A DNA stretch of 9,730 nucleotides from an uncultured Actinomyces sp. (GTDB lineage Bacteria; Actinomycetota; Actinomycetes; Actinomycetales; Actinomycetaceae), in assembly GCA_900554605.1 (NCBI GenBank), contig USHU01000026.1, positions 1 through 9,730 on the forward strand, written 5' to 3'. The position numbers and the translations under genes are program-made. A model generated the notes under the pieces. It ran no database searches and was not told the DNA's origin. It saw only the letters and a list, made by a program, of their open reading frames with translations. This document shows positions 1 to 5,528 of the stretch, in pieces (positions within the stretch are counted from its first letter, which is position 1; each line of letters begins with the position of its first letter).

Positions 1-1
1 A

Positions 2-1015
2 GAGTTTTCAGTCCCGGGCGGCGCCGATATCCTCCAGCTCATCGTTGTCAATGATGACGATCTGACCTACGCGATTGGCACCTTGGATGAACGCTCGACT
101 CAAACCGCTTTGAGCCGAGTTTCACGTATCGAACAACCGATCACTCGAGCGGTCATTTGGTCGCATCTCTTTGCTGCCGTGCGCGAAGGAGAACTTGACC
201 CCCGGCGCTATATTGACGCTGCACTCACCCATATGACGGCAGAGAAGGAGGACGCGATTTTTGAGCGTCTTCTGGCAACAATCGCTCAATCTCGCACTTT
301 CTTGCCAGGGCATGTCAGAAGAGAATACGACAGCAAGATCCTCCAGGCACTTGCGCAAGCCATGCGCGCAACGTCCTTGGACCGCTCACGTTCACTTCTT
401 CATCTCTTTGTCGATGTGTGGAGCGGCGGTGTAGACACAAGGTATTCGGATTCACTTGCGGCCCTTGCGCGAGGAGAAGAGGGCGACTTGCTTCCTCTGA
501 TCGCGGGGGAGGAGAGCGCGTGGGCGGTTCGCTGCGCATTGGCAGCGCGTGGCCTCGTTGATGAAAAGCAACTTGATGCGTGGCTCGATGAGTCGCCGAC
601 GGGGGAGAAGAAGACTCGGTGGGTTCGTGCGCGCTCTTCCATTCCCGACGCGTCCATTCGCGAGGCGGTTTGGAAGGAAGTCTTGTCGCTGGAGCTGTCG
701 AATCATCACTTGAGTGCATCTTTGCAGGGGCTCAATGCTTCCTCGTGGGAAGGCAATGAATACACTGCTCATTTCTTCGCTGAACTTTCGTCATTCTGGG
801 AGCGTGCGTCAATGGGATTGGGATTGCGCTACATCAACGCCGGTTTTCCCATGAGTCTTGATTCTGACCGTCCAGACGAGGCCGAGCACCTCCTTGCTTT
901 GAGTCGTCAATGGCTCGCCGATAATGAGGGTGCCGCCGCCGCGCTTGCCCGGCTCGTTACCGAGAAACTCGACGATTGTGAGCGTGCTTTTGCGCGCCAG
1001 AAACAGTGGCAATGA
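2..1015 (+). CDS. pepN: Aminopeptidase N (M1 family), C-terminal part, 5' truncated
   Basis: The reading frame is open from base 2 to a TGA at 1013-1015, giving 337 residues with no start in the window. The first visible residues include VVNDDDLTYA, a signature seen just before the C-terminal helical domain of actinobacterial aminopeptidase N. The rest is an all-helical repeat region of the ERAP1_C-like type (about residues 30-335), with conserved-looking segments such as GLRYINAGFP near the end. The HExxH zinc site and GAMEN exopeptidase motif would lie upstream, outside the window. Family members are cytosolic zinc metallopeptidases that remove N-terminal residues from peptides in protein turnover. 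The ATG at 83 is only an internal methionine. The stop overlaps the next start as ATGA (1012-1015), so the downstream membrane gene is probably translationally coupled. Family call is fairly secure from the C-terminus; catalytic competence cannot be judged. Confidence 0.82.
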   Translation, partial: EFSVPGGADILQLIVVNDDDLTYAIGTLDERSTQTALSRVSRIEQPITRAVIWSHLFAAVREGELDPRRYIDAALTHMTAEKEDAIFERLLATIAQSRTFLPGHVRREYDSKILQALAQAMRATSLDRSRSLLHLFVDVWSGGVDTRYSDSLAALARGEEGDLLPLIAGEESAWAVRCALAARGLVDEKQLDAWLDESPTGEKKTRWVRARSSIPDASIREAVWKEVLSLELSNHHLSASLQGLNASSWEGNEYTAHFFAELSSFWERASMGLGLRYINAGFPMSLDSDRPDEAEHLLALSRQWLADNEGAAAALARLVTEKLDDCERAFARQKQWQ

Positions 1016-1851
1016 GTACCGACAACGCACGAGAGACTCAAGGGAGTCAGCAACAGGTAGATCCCGCCGCGTCGATGTCTTTACTCAAGGCGATTCTCGA
1101 GAATCCTCTTGACGCGGGTTACGGTGCCTACCACGATGAACCGGTACACGGCAAGGCTGGTGTGCTCAAGCAAACCATCACGATACTGATTGCTATTGCG
1201 CTCGGTATTGGGAGCGGCATTGCGATCAGGGGATTGCGCGCACAATCCTTAAGTGAAGTGCACTCATCGTTGCTTAGCCATGCTCAGCAACAGACGCAAC
1301 AGATTTCCTCTCTCGACGAAGAAGTCTCAAAATTGCGCGGGCAGGTAAAAGAGCTTTCTCGCGATCAAGACTCGGATGCTGGCCATCAAGACGTGGCAAC
1401 TAATCTTGCGAATGCTGATACCGAGGTATGTGGTCCTGGGTTAAAAGTGACGCTGACAGACGCTCCCGGAGCTTCTTCATCGCGGCAAAGTGATAAGGGA
1501 CAGGTCCGTGATCAAGATATCCGTATGGTTGTCAACGCATTGTGGAGCGCCGGGGCCGAGGCCGTAAGCGTCAACGGGCAGCGAATCGGGCCTCAATCAT
1601 TCATCCGTACCGCAGGCTCGACAATTCTTGTTGACGTTACAGCGATTTCTTCGCCATACAACATCGAGGCGATCGGGAACGCTAACGAGTTGTCCCTGTC
1701 TTTAGTTCGGGGCTCAACGGGGGACTATCTTTCCAGCGCGGAATCACTGACGGGAATTACACTGAATGCACAATCAGTCAAAGAAATGACTCTGAGTGCG
1801 CGAGAGAATCGGTCGACTCGCTGGAGTACGGCTGTTGAGGGGGAACACTGA
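1012..1851 (+). CDS. DUF881 family membrane protein (first copy)
   Basis: A 279-residue protein. It has a cytoplasmic N-terminus of about 50 residues carrying the motif SLLKAILENPLDAGY (23-37), typical of the first DUF881 protein of the Rv1823-Rv1825 type cluster. One membrane helix follows (about 51-72), then a glutamine- and serine-rich coiled-coil-like stretch (about 82-118), then the DUF881 domain (about 140-235) with GPGLKVTLTDAPG and LWSAGAEAVSVNGQRI. The predicted layout is a single-pass membrane protein with the DUF881 domain outside the cell. Its biochemical function is unknown; the family is conserved in Gram-positive bacteria, often near division genes. The start at ATG 1012 is chosen because it overlaps the upstream TGA (ATGA). 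A GTG at 1006 would add two residues. No strong ribosome-binding site is visible, which fits coupled translation. Confidence 0.88.
   Translation: MSTDNARETQGSQQQVDPAASMSLLKAILENPLDAGYGAYHDEPVHGKAGVLKQTITILIAIALGIGSGIAIRGLRAQSLSEVHSSLLSHAQQQTQQISSLDEEVSKLRGQVKELSRDQDSDAGHQDVATNLANADTEVCGPGLKVTLTDAPGASSSRQSDKGQVRDQDIRMVVNALWSAGAEAVSVNGQRIGPQSFIRTAGSTILVDVTAISSPYNIEAIGNANELSLSLVRGSTGDYLSSAESLTGITLNAQSVKEMTLSARENRSTRWSTAVEGEH
1837..1843 (+). promoter_or_regulatory. Ribosome-binding site for sbp
   Basis: The sequence GAGGGGG sits nine bases before the GTG at 1853, inside the end of the preceding gene. It is the best purine-rich site near this start and supports the GTG at 1853 over an upstream start at 1796 that would add 19 residues lacking family resemblance. 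Confidence 0.6.
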
Positions 1852-1852
1852 G

Positions 1853-2185
1853 GTGTTAGCAGTACTTGGATTGATTTTCGGAATTGTTGTGGGCGTCTTA
1901 ATTGATCCCACTGTTCCGACGTGGCTGCAGCCCTTCCTTCCAGTCGCGGTCGTTGCCGGACTCGATGCTCTTTTGGGCGCCGGGCGCGCGTGGCTTGAAG
2001 GAACATTCCGCGATCGTGTCTTCGTGATGTCGTTCTTCTGGAATGTCGTTGTTGCTTGTCTGCTTGTTTTCCTGGGGACACAGCTTGGGGTTGGTTCCGC
2101 AATGACTACTGCAGTCGTGGTCGTCTTGGGAATCCGAATCTTCTCGAATACGGCGTCCATTCGACGTTTGATCTTTAAGGCCTAA
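1853..2185 (+). CDS. sbp: Small basic protein Sbp (DUF1290), integral membrane
   Basis: A 110-residue hydrophobic protein matching the Sbp/DUF1290 family along its full length. Visible family segments are LGLIFGIVVGVLIDPTVP (5-22), LPVAVVAGLDALLGAGRAWL (29-48), a VFVMSFFWN segment (56-64), and the strongly conserved VVVVLGIRIFSN (88-99) followed by the basic tail IRRLIFKA. About three to four membrane segments are expected (near 2-17, 28-43, 56-74 and 82-97). The gene begins at a GTG two bases after the preceding stop, with a GAGGGGG site ahead of it, and is followed three bases after its stop by a second DUF881 gene. The DUF881-Sbp-DUF881 arrangement is the same as Rv1823-Rv1825, so the three probably act together at the membrane. 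The molecular function of Sbp is not established. Confidence 0.92.
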   Translation: MLAVLGLIFGIVVGVLIDPTVPTWLQPFLPVAVVAGLDALLGAGRAWLEGTFRDRVFVMSFFWNVVVACLLVFLGTQLGVGSAMTTAVVVVLGIRIFSNTASIRRLIFKA

Positions 2186-2188
2186 GCA

Positions 2189-2950
2189 ATGGGACAGCAC
2201 GTCAAACACGAGGATGCCACGCAGGCTCAAGAGCATTTGCAACCGATTCACACGCGCTTACGCGCAGCAATCTTGGCCGTTCCCCGAGGAACTCACCTTC
2301 TTCTCTTCGTGATCTGTCTGATTTTGGGGATCGCTCTGGTTACTCAGGTACGGGCGCAACGCACAGATCCCCTGAGTTCTCTGAGTCAAGAGCAATTGGT
2401 TGAACTCCTTGACAACCTGTCGGTTCAAGAACAGAACTTGCGTGTGGAACGCGGACGCCTGGAATCTCAAGTCAGCCAGCTTGAAGACGAGTCTCAAAAG
2501 GAAGAAGCAGCTGCGGCTGCGGCAAAGAAAGCTGAGGAGCAAGCGAAGATTAACTCTGGTCAGGTCGCGGTCCATGGCCCCGGTATTGAGATGGTGATCG
2601 CTGATTCAACACATTCGCTGAGTTCAACGCACTTTGTGATGGCAATGGGAGAGTTGCGCAATGCGGGCGCCGAAGCCGTAGATATTAATGGGCACCGCAT
2701 TACCATCGCCTCGAGTTTTACGAGTGATGGGGGAGTGATCCGCGTTGATGGTGAGGAGATTACGTCTCCTTATGTCTGGAAGGTGATTGGGGACTCGCAG
2801 ACCATATCGACCGCACTCGAGATTCAGGCCGGTAGCGCTGCTCAGATGCGTGCCAAGGGTGCGTCAGTGACGATCACACAGATTAAAGACCTCACAATCA
2901 CCTCGACATCAACGCCGAAAACACCTGAATTTGCCAAAGAAGTTCAATAG
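2189..2950 (+). CDS. DUF881 family membrane protein (second copy)
   Basis: A 253-residue protein with a cytoplasmic N-terminus, one membrane helix (about 35-53, THLLLFVICLILGIALVTQ), and a long charged coiled coil (about 65-122) with an alanine-rich run near residues 107-112. The DUF881 domain follows (about 128-233), with VHGPGIEMVIADS, ELRNAGAEAVDINGHRI and EEITSPYVWKVIGD. It matches the second DUF881 protein of the cluster (Rv1825 type). The copy encoded upstream has the same helix, coiled coil and DUF881 order but diverged sequence, so the pair looks like an old duplication, possibly forming hetero-oligomers with Sbp (inference). The ATG start is preceded by AAGG (2177-2180), and only three bases separate it from the sbp stop. 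Role unknown beyond envelope localisation. Confidence 0.88.
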   Translation: MGQHVKHEDATQAQEHLQPIHTRLRAAILAVPRGTHLLLFVICLILGIALVTQVRAQRTDPLSSLSQEQLVELLDNLSVQEQNLRVERGRLESQVSQLEDESQKEEAAAAAAKKAEEQAKINSGQVAVHGPGIEMVIADSTHSLSSTHFVMAMGELRNAGAEAVDINGHRITIASSFTSDGGVIRVDGEEITSPYVWKVIGDSQTISTALEIQAGSAAQMRAKGASVTITQIKDLTITSTSTPKTPEFAKEVQ

Positions 2951-2952
2951 AT

Positions 2953-2984
2953 CCTTCGCGAAGGCGGCACCGCCAGACTATACT
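2953..2984 (+). promoter_or_regulatory. Possible garA promoter with adjoining 12-base palindrome
   Basis: The 66-base gap before the FHA gene holds a perfect 12-base palindrome CCTTCGCGAAGG (2953-2964), then GGCGG-CA-CCGCC (2963-2974), then TATACT (2979-2984), a good actinobacterial -10 (TAnnnT). The region 17 bases upstream of it (2956-2961, TTCGCG) is a poor -35. A start near 2991 would leave a leader of about 26 bases. The palindrome could be an operator or a weak hairpin ending the preceding transcript, but no T-run follows it. Tentative. Confidence 0.4.
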
Positions 2985-3006
2985 GAGCCTATTGTCCCTA
3001 TGAACT

Positions 3007-3010
3007 GGAG
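3007..3010 (+). promoter_or_regulatory. Ribosome-binding site deciding the garA start
   Basis: GGAG lies six bases before ATG 3017 and only three bases before the in-frame GTG at 3014. Normal spacing favours the ATG. Confidence 0.55.
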
Positions 3011-3016
3011 TATGTG

Positions 3017-3451
3017 ATGGAAAACCAGCGCCAGGAGTTCGACCCGACGACAACTTCCGTCTTCAGTCTGAACACTGTTGACGAGGCCGTGGATGCGCCT
3101 CTGCCTTTGTCTGCGCGCGATCAGGATGCTGTGAACGCCCTCCCCGCGGGTTCGGCTCTGCTCATTGTTCAGCGTGGTCCGAACTCGGGTGCGCGTTTCC
3201 TCTTGGATGCGGAAGTCACTAACGCGGGACGTTCGCCGCGCGCCGATATTTTCTTGGATGACGTCACTGTTTCTCGTAAGCATTGCCAGTTCCTTTCTCG
3301 TGACGGTGGGCATACCGTGCGTGATTCCGGTTCTTTGAATGGCACCTACGTTAATCGTGAGCGTGTCGACCAGTGTGAGCTGCACGCAGGCGACGAGGTA
3401 CAGATTGGCAAGTATCGCCTGACCTACCAGCCTTCACCGCAAGTCCAATGA
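3017..3451 (+). CDS. garA: GarA/OdhI-like FHA domain protein
   Basis: A 144-residue protein, close in length to OdhI of Corynebacterium. The N-terminal tail carries TTTSVF (11-16), matching the ETTSVF motif whose two threonines are phosphorylated by PknB- and PknG-type kinases in GarA and OdhI; the equivalents here are T12 and T13. The FHA domain (about 46-138) shows GRSPRADIFLDD (71-82), the phosphothreonine-binding VSRKH (85-89) and LNGTYVN (107-113). In characterised relatives the unphosphorylated protein binds and inhibits the E1 part of 2-oxoglutarate dehydrogenase and changes glutamate metabolism, and phosphorylation turns it into a self-bound, inactive form. That role is inferred by homology. 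The residue before the two threonines is T rather than E. The gene ends in an ATGA overlap with the MerR gene, so the two are probably co-translated. Confidence 0.9.
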   Translation: MENQRQEFDPTTTSVFSLNTVDEAVDAPLPLSARDQDAVNALPAGSALLIVQRGPNSGARFLLDAEVTNAGRSPRADIFLDDVTVSRKHCQFLSRDGGHTVRDSGSLNGTYVNRERVDQCELHAGDEVQIGKYRLTYQPSPQVQ

Positions 3452-4206
3452 ACGCGCGCGCACAGCGCAAGGTTGCGGAAGAAACGATCGAACCGTGGCC
3501 TCGTGGCATCAGTCGTGAGCCGGAACTGTCAATTGGGCAGCTTGTTGAGCGCCTGAAAGGGGAGTTTCCCGCTATTACACAGTCGAAAGTTCGATTCCTT
3601 GAGGAGAAGGGCTTGGTTGTCCCTGCGCGGACCTCGGCTGGATACCGGAAGTATTCCCGTGCGGATATCGAACGCCTTCGCTATGTTCTGGCAAGTCAGA
3701 GGGATTCATATTCACCTCTCGATGTCATCCGTGATCAGCTCCGCGCGCTCGATGCTGGCCATGAAGTCTCTCAGCGCAGAGCCGCTCAGGTTGTTGCCTC
3801 AGAAGGTAAGGTCGTGTCCGTTGGTAATCGTCGTGCGATTCCTGCCGCTGATCTTGCCGATCTAACCGGCTGTGACTTAAGTGCCATTGAGCGTTACGTA
3901 ACCTTGGGCTTAATTTCTTCCGATATCGCCGGCTACTTTCCGGCTCGTAGTGTTCAGGTCGTGCTGCAGATTCGTGAGCTGGAATCGATGGGCGTAGACG
4001 CACGCACATTACGCTCAGTTCGTCAGGGTGCCGAGCGTAGTGCGGATCTCATCGATCAGACAGTTTTGTCGCAGACTCCGCGTGATCGGGCTGTTGATCG
4101 TGAGCGACAAAATGCGCGTTGTCTCGAGCTGGGGGAGCGCTTCGCTCATTTGCATCAAGAAATGTTGCGCGTGGCGATTTCGCAATTGACTGATGGAGGG
4201 GTGTAA
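3448..4206 (+). CDS. ftsR: FtsR-like MerR family transcriptional regulator
   Basis: A 252-residue protein with an N-terminal MerR winged helix-turn-helix (about 27-100). Visible parts are LSIGQLVERLKGEFPAIT (27-44), SKVRFLEEKGLVVPARTSAGYRKYS (46-70) and the helix after it. A second DNA-binding-like or effector-like domain follows (about 128-193), beginning AIPAADLADLTGCDLSAIERYVTLGLI, and the C-terminal helix region (about 197-250) could mediate dimerisation. This two-domain layout and the position right after garA match Rv1828 of M. tuberculosis and FtsR of Corynebacterium glutamicum, an activator of ftsZ. The ATG overlaps the garA stop as ATGA and lacks a clear ribosome-binding site, suggesting coupling. 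The gene ends next to a 21-base palindrome that could be its own or a related regulator's operator. Confident as MerR family, moderately so for FtsR orthology. Confidence 0.85.
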   Translation: MNARAQRKVAEETIEPWPRGISREPELSIGQLVERLKGEFPAITQSKVRFLEEKGLVVPARTSAGYRKYSRADIERLRYVLASQRDSYSPLDVIRDQLRALDAGHEVSQRRAAQVVASEGKVVSVGNRRAIPAADLADLTGCDLSAIERYVTLGLISSDIAGYFPARSVQVVLQIRELESMGVDARTLRSVRQGAERSADLIDQTVLSQTPRDRAVDRERQNARCLELGERFAHLHQEMLRVAISQLTDGGV

Positions 4207-4227
4207 CCTTCAACTTGAACTTGAAGG
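4207..4227. promoter_or_regulatory. Near-perfect 21-base palindrome, candidate MerR operator
   Basis: Immediately after the ftsR-like stop, CCTTCAA (4207-4213) and TTGAAGG (4221-4227) form inverted arms around a 7-base centre. Over the whole 21 bases, 18 positions agree with the reverse complement. No T-run follows, so it is a poor terminator. Its length and AT-centred symmetry resemble operators of MerR-family dimers, and it lies 17 bases upstream of a promoter for another MerR gene. The binding protein is inferred, not shown. Confidence 0.5.
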
Positions 4228-4243
4228 CTCGCCGTGTCGTTCA

Positions 4244-4272
4244 TTGACCGGGGCGCTTCAACTTCGTAATCT
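4244..4272 (+). promoter_or_regulatory. Promoter for the ResR-like regulator gene
   Basis: TTGACC (4244-4249) is a near-consensus -35, and TAATCT (4267-4272) is a TAnnnT-type -10, with a 17-base spacer. Transcription would start near 4279, leaving a leader of about 32 bases before the GTG at 4311. The spacer holds CTTCAACTT (4256-4264), an exact copy of nine bases of the nearby palindrome (4208-4216), so the promoter may carry a regulator half-site. Confidence 0.5.
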
Positions 4273-4310
4273 AATTTCAGTTCGGTCATTCCATAAACCT
4301 AGGAGCATTC

Positions 4311-4871
4311 GTGAGCGCAGAACCGCTGGATGGCATGCAGGGGCGTCAGCCTATGCTCTTTGGTGACCCCTTGGAAGGTCGCGATGGAGACGATGTCGGT
4401 TACCGTGGTCCCGTTGCCTGTGCTGCGGTCGGAATTACTTATCGTCAGCTTGATTACTGGGCACGCACTGGACTGCTTCAACCCTCAGTTCGGGCCGCGC
4501 GCGGATCAGGTTCGCAGCGCCTGTATTCCTTCAAGGACATCCTGGTCTTGAAGATTGTGAAGAAACTACTCGACGCAGGAGTGTCTCTTCAACAGGTTCG
4601 TACGGCTGTTACACAGCTTCATCGCCGCGGGGTAGATGATCTTGCATCGATCACTCTGATGAGCGATGGTGCCTCGGTTTATGAATGCACCTCAACCGAT
4701 GAAGTCATCGACCTTCTCCAGGGAGGTCAGGGCGTATTCGGTATTGCAGTCGGCCGTGTCTGGCGAGAACTGGAAGGCTCGCTGGCCGAGCTTCCGAGCG
4801 AGCGCGCTGAAGAGAACGTGCTGGTCGATGAGCTTGCCGCGCGTCGTGCGCTGAGGCGGTCAGTTTCCTAA
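4311..4871 (+). CDS. MerR family regulator, Rv1830/ResR-like
   Basis: A 186-residue protein beginning at GTG with AGGAG (4301-4305) five bases upstream. The first 30 residues are polar and likely flexible. A MerR helix-turn-helix domain follows (about 32-103), with ITYRQLDYWARTGLLQPSV (42-60), a wing containing RGSGSQRLYSFKDILVLKIV (64-83), and a helix ending near VRTAVTQL. The C-terminal part (about 105-186) contains an SDGASVYECTS segment and a charged helical tail, as in Rv1830-type proteins. In M. tuberculosis the relative, ResR/McdR, influences growth, recovery and replication-linked genes; the target here is unknown. Its own promoter and the palindrome at 4207-4227 suggest autoregulation or cross-regulation with the preceding MerR protein (inference). 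In mycobacteria a DUF151 nuclease gene lies between these two regulators, but only 104 bases separate them here. Confidence 0.87.
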   Translation: MSAEPLDGMQGRQPMLFGDPLEGRDGDDVGYRGPVACAAVGITYRQLDYWARTGLLQPSVRAARGSGSQRLYSFKDILVLKIVKKLLDAGVSLQQVRTAVTQLHRRGVDDLASITLMSDGASVYECTSTDEVIDLLQGGQGVFGIAVGRVWRELEGSLAELPSERAEENVLVDELAARRALRRSVS

Positions 4872-4978
4872 TCCCATTGCCGAGGCTGTATGTGCGCTTT
4901 GTCCGTTGCTGCAGTTTCGTATAGGGAAGTGGTAAGAACCCAAAAACTGTGGGTACCGTGCTCCCGATCAACGTTACT

Positions 4979-4996
4979 TGACATAATGTACATTAT
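4979..4996 (+). promoter_or_regulatory. Possible rbpA promoter overlapped by a perfect 14-base palindrome
   Basis: TGACATAAT (4979-4987) closely fits an extended -10 (TGnTATAAT, with CATAAT differing at one base). ATAATGTACATTAT (4983-4996) is a perfect palindrome covering its 3' half and the expected start point near 4994. This geometry is typical of a repressor operator. The leader would be about 103 bases. TTGACA (4978-4983) alone also resembles a -35, but no good -10 lies 16-18 bases after it. The regulator is unknown. Confidence 0.4.
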
Positions 4997-5084
4997 CGGA
5001 TCGGAATGTATCTTTTATTTATGCTGGCGTTCTCGCCGCATGTGACGATTTCGGCTAAACTTCTATTCATTCAATCAATACTGC

Positions 5085-5090
5085 GGGAGG
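5085..5090 (+). promoter_or_regulatory. Ribosome-binding site for rbpA
   Basis: GGGAGG lies six bases before GTG 5097, a strong site that fixes this start; the family-typical MADR-ALRG N-terminus begins there. Confidence 0.75.
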
Positions 5091-5096
5091 ATCAAG

Positions 5097-5462
5097 GTGG
5101 CAGATCGCGCGCTACGCGGAATGCAAATCGGTGCGAAGTCGATGGAGTCCGAGGATGGAGTCGTCTTTGCGGATCGCTTTACAGCTCAGTACCTATGCTC
5201 AAACGGACACCAATTTGAGGTTCCTTTTGCCTCTGAGGCAACGCCTCCGGCTACGTGGGAATGCCGCTGTGGGCAGATGGCAGAACTGATCGGTGAAGCT
5301 ACCGAGGATGAAGAGCAAAAGCCTGCAAAGCCTGCCCGTACTCACTGGGACATGCTCCTTGAGCGCCGCTCAATTGAAGAGCTTGAAGAAGTTCTTCAAG
5401 AACAGCTGACTCTCCTACGTGAGGGACGCCTTCGTCTTGAAGGACACTACCGTAAGGGCTGA
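5097..5462 (+). CDS. rbpA: RNA polymerase-binding protein RbpA
   Basis: A 121-residue actinobacterial RbpA. The N-terminus MADRALRGMQIGA matches the family start. The core domain (about 27-66) carries C34, H38, C56 and C58, placed like the zinc ligands of Streptomyces-type RbpA, which mycobacterial forms have lost. A charged linker (about 67-80) leads to the sigma-interaction domain, RTHWDMLLERRSIEELEEVL (81-100), nearly invariant in the family. A basic C-terminal tail of about 12 residues (RLRLEGHYRKG) ends it. RbpA binds the principal sigma factor and RNA polymerase, stabilises the open promoter complex, and in some species affects rifampicin tolerance. It is monocistronic here, with a possibly regulated promoter upstream and a strong terminator 24 bases after the stop. 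The convergent neighbour is ppm1, the same pairing as Rv2050 and Rv2051c. Confidence 0.95.
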   Translation: MADRALRGMQIGAKSMESEDGVVFADRFTAQYLCSNGHQFEVPFASEATPPATWECRCGQMAELIGEATEDEEQKPAKPARTHWDMLLERRSIEELEEVLQEQLTLLREGRLRLEGHYRKG

Positions 5463-5486
5463 TACGCCAGCTGCGCAACTTGACAT

Positions 5487-5528
5487 AATCTGCGCCCGTC
5501 TTTTTCGACGGGCGCAGATTTTTTATTT
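5487..5528 (+). terminator. Strong intrinsic terminator of rbpA
   Basis: AATCTGCGCCCGTC (5487-5500) pairs fully with GACGGGCGCAGATT (5507-5520) around a six-base loop TTTTTC, a 14-bp GC-rich stem. The T-rich tail (from 5519, TTTTTTATTT) follows on the plus strand. The minus strand has only a weak T-tract after the stem, but the hairpin lies just past the ppm1 stop and may also help end that transcript. Confidence 0.92.

Larger units (their letters stand above)
4872..5096. other. Intergenic region upstream of rbpA
   Basis: A 225-base non-coding stretch between two plus-strand genes. I see no convincing terminator after the ResR-like gene. Its notable content is an extended -10-like element merged with a perfect 14-base palindrome at 4979-4996, a later TAAACT (5056-5061) without a good -35, and the rbpA ribosome-binding site at 5085-5090. 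A short open frame from 5006 runs into rbpA in another frame and is not supported as a gene. Confidence 0.6.

Noticed and set aside
315..719. Long minus-strand open frames across the pepN region.
   Set aside because: They are low-complexity, arginine- and serine-rich shadows of the conserved plus-strand gene, with no family resemblance.
4932..4957. A hairpin-like ACCC/GGGT pairing as a terminator for the ResR-like gene.
   Set aside because: The continuous stem is only four pairs with a bulge beyond it, and no T-run follows.
4978..5006. TTGACA at 4978-4983 read as a -35 box.
   Set aside because: No acceptable -10 lies 16-18 bases downstream; reading the same bases as an extended -10 fits better.
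5003..5031. A SigR/SigH-type promoter (GGAAT then GTT) upstream of rbpA.
   Set aside because: The spacing from GGAAT (5003-5007) to GTT (5029-5031) is 21 bases, longer than the usual 18-19, so the match is not good enough despite known stress-sigma control of rbpA elsewhere.
5006..5218. A short hydrophobic leader peptide frame beginning MYLLFMLAFS.
   Set aside because: It has no convincing ribosome-binding site, resembles no family I recognise, and overlaps the well-supported rbpA in another frame.
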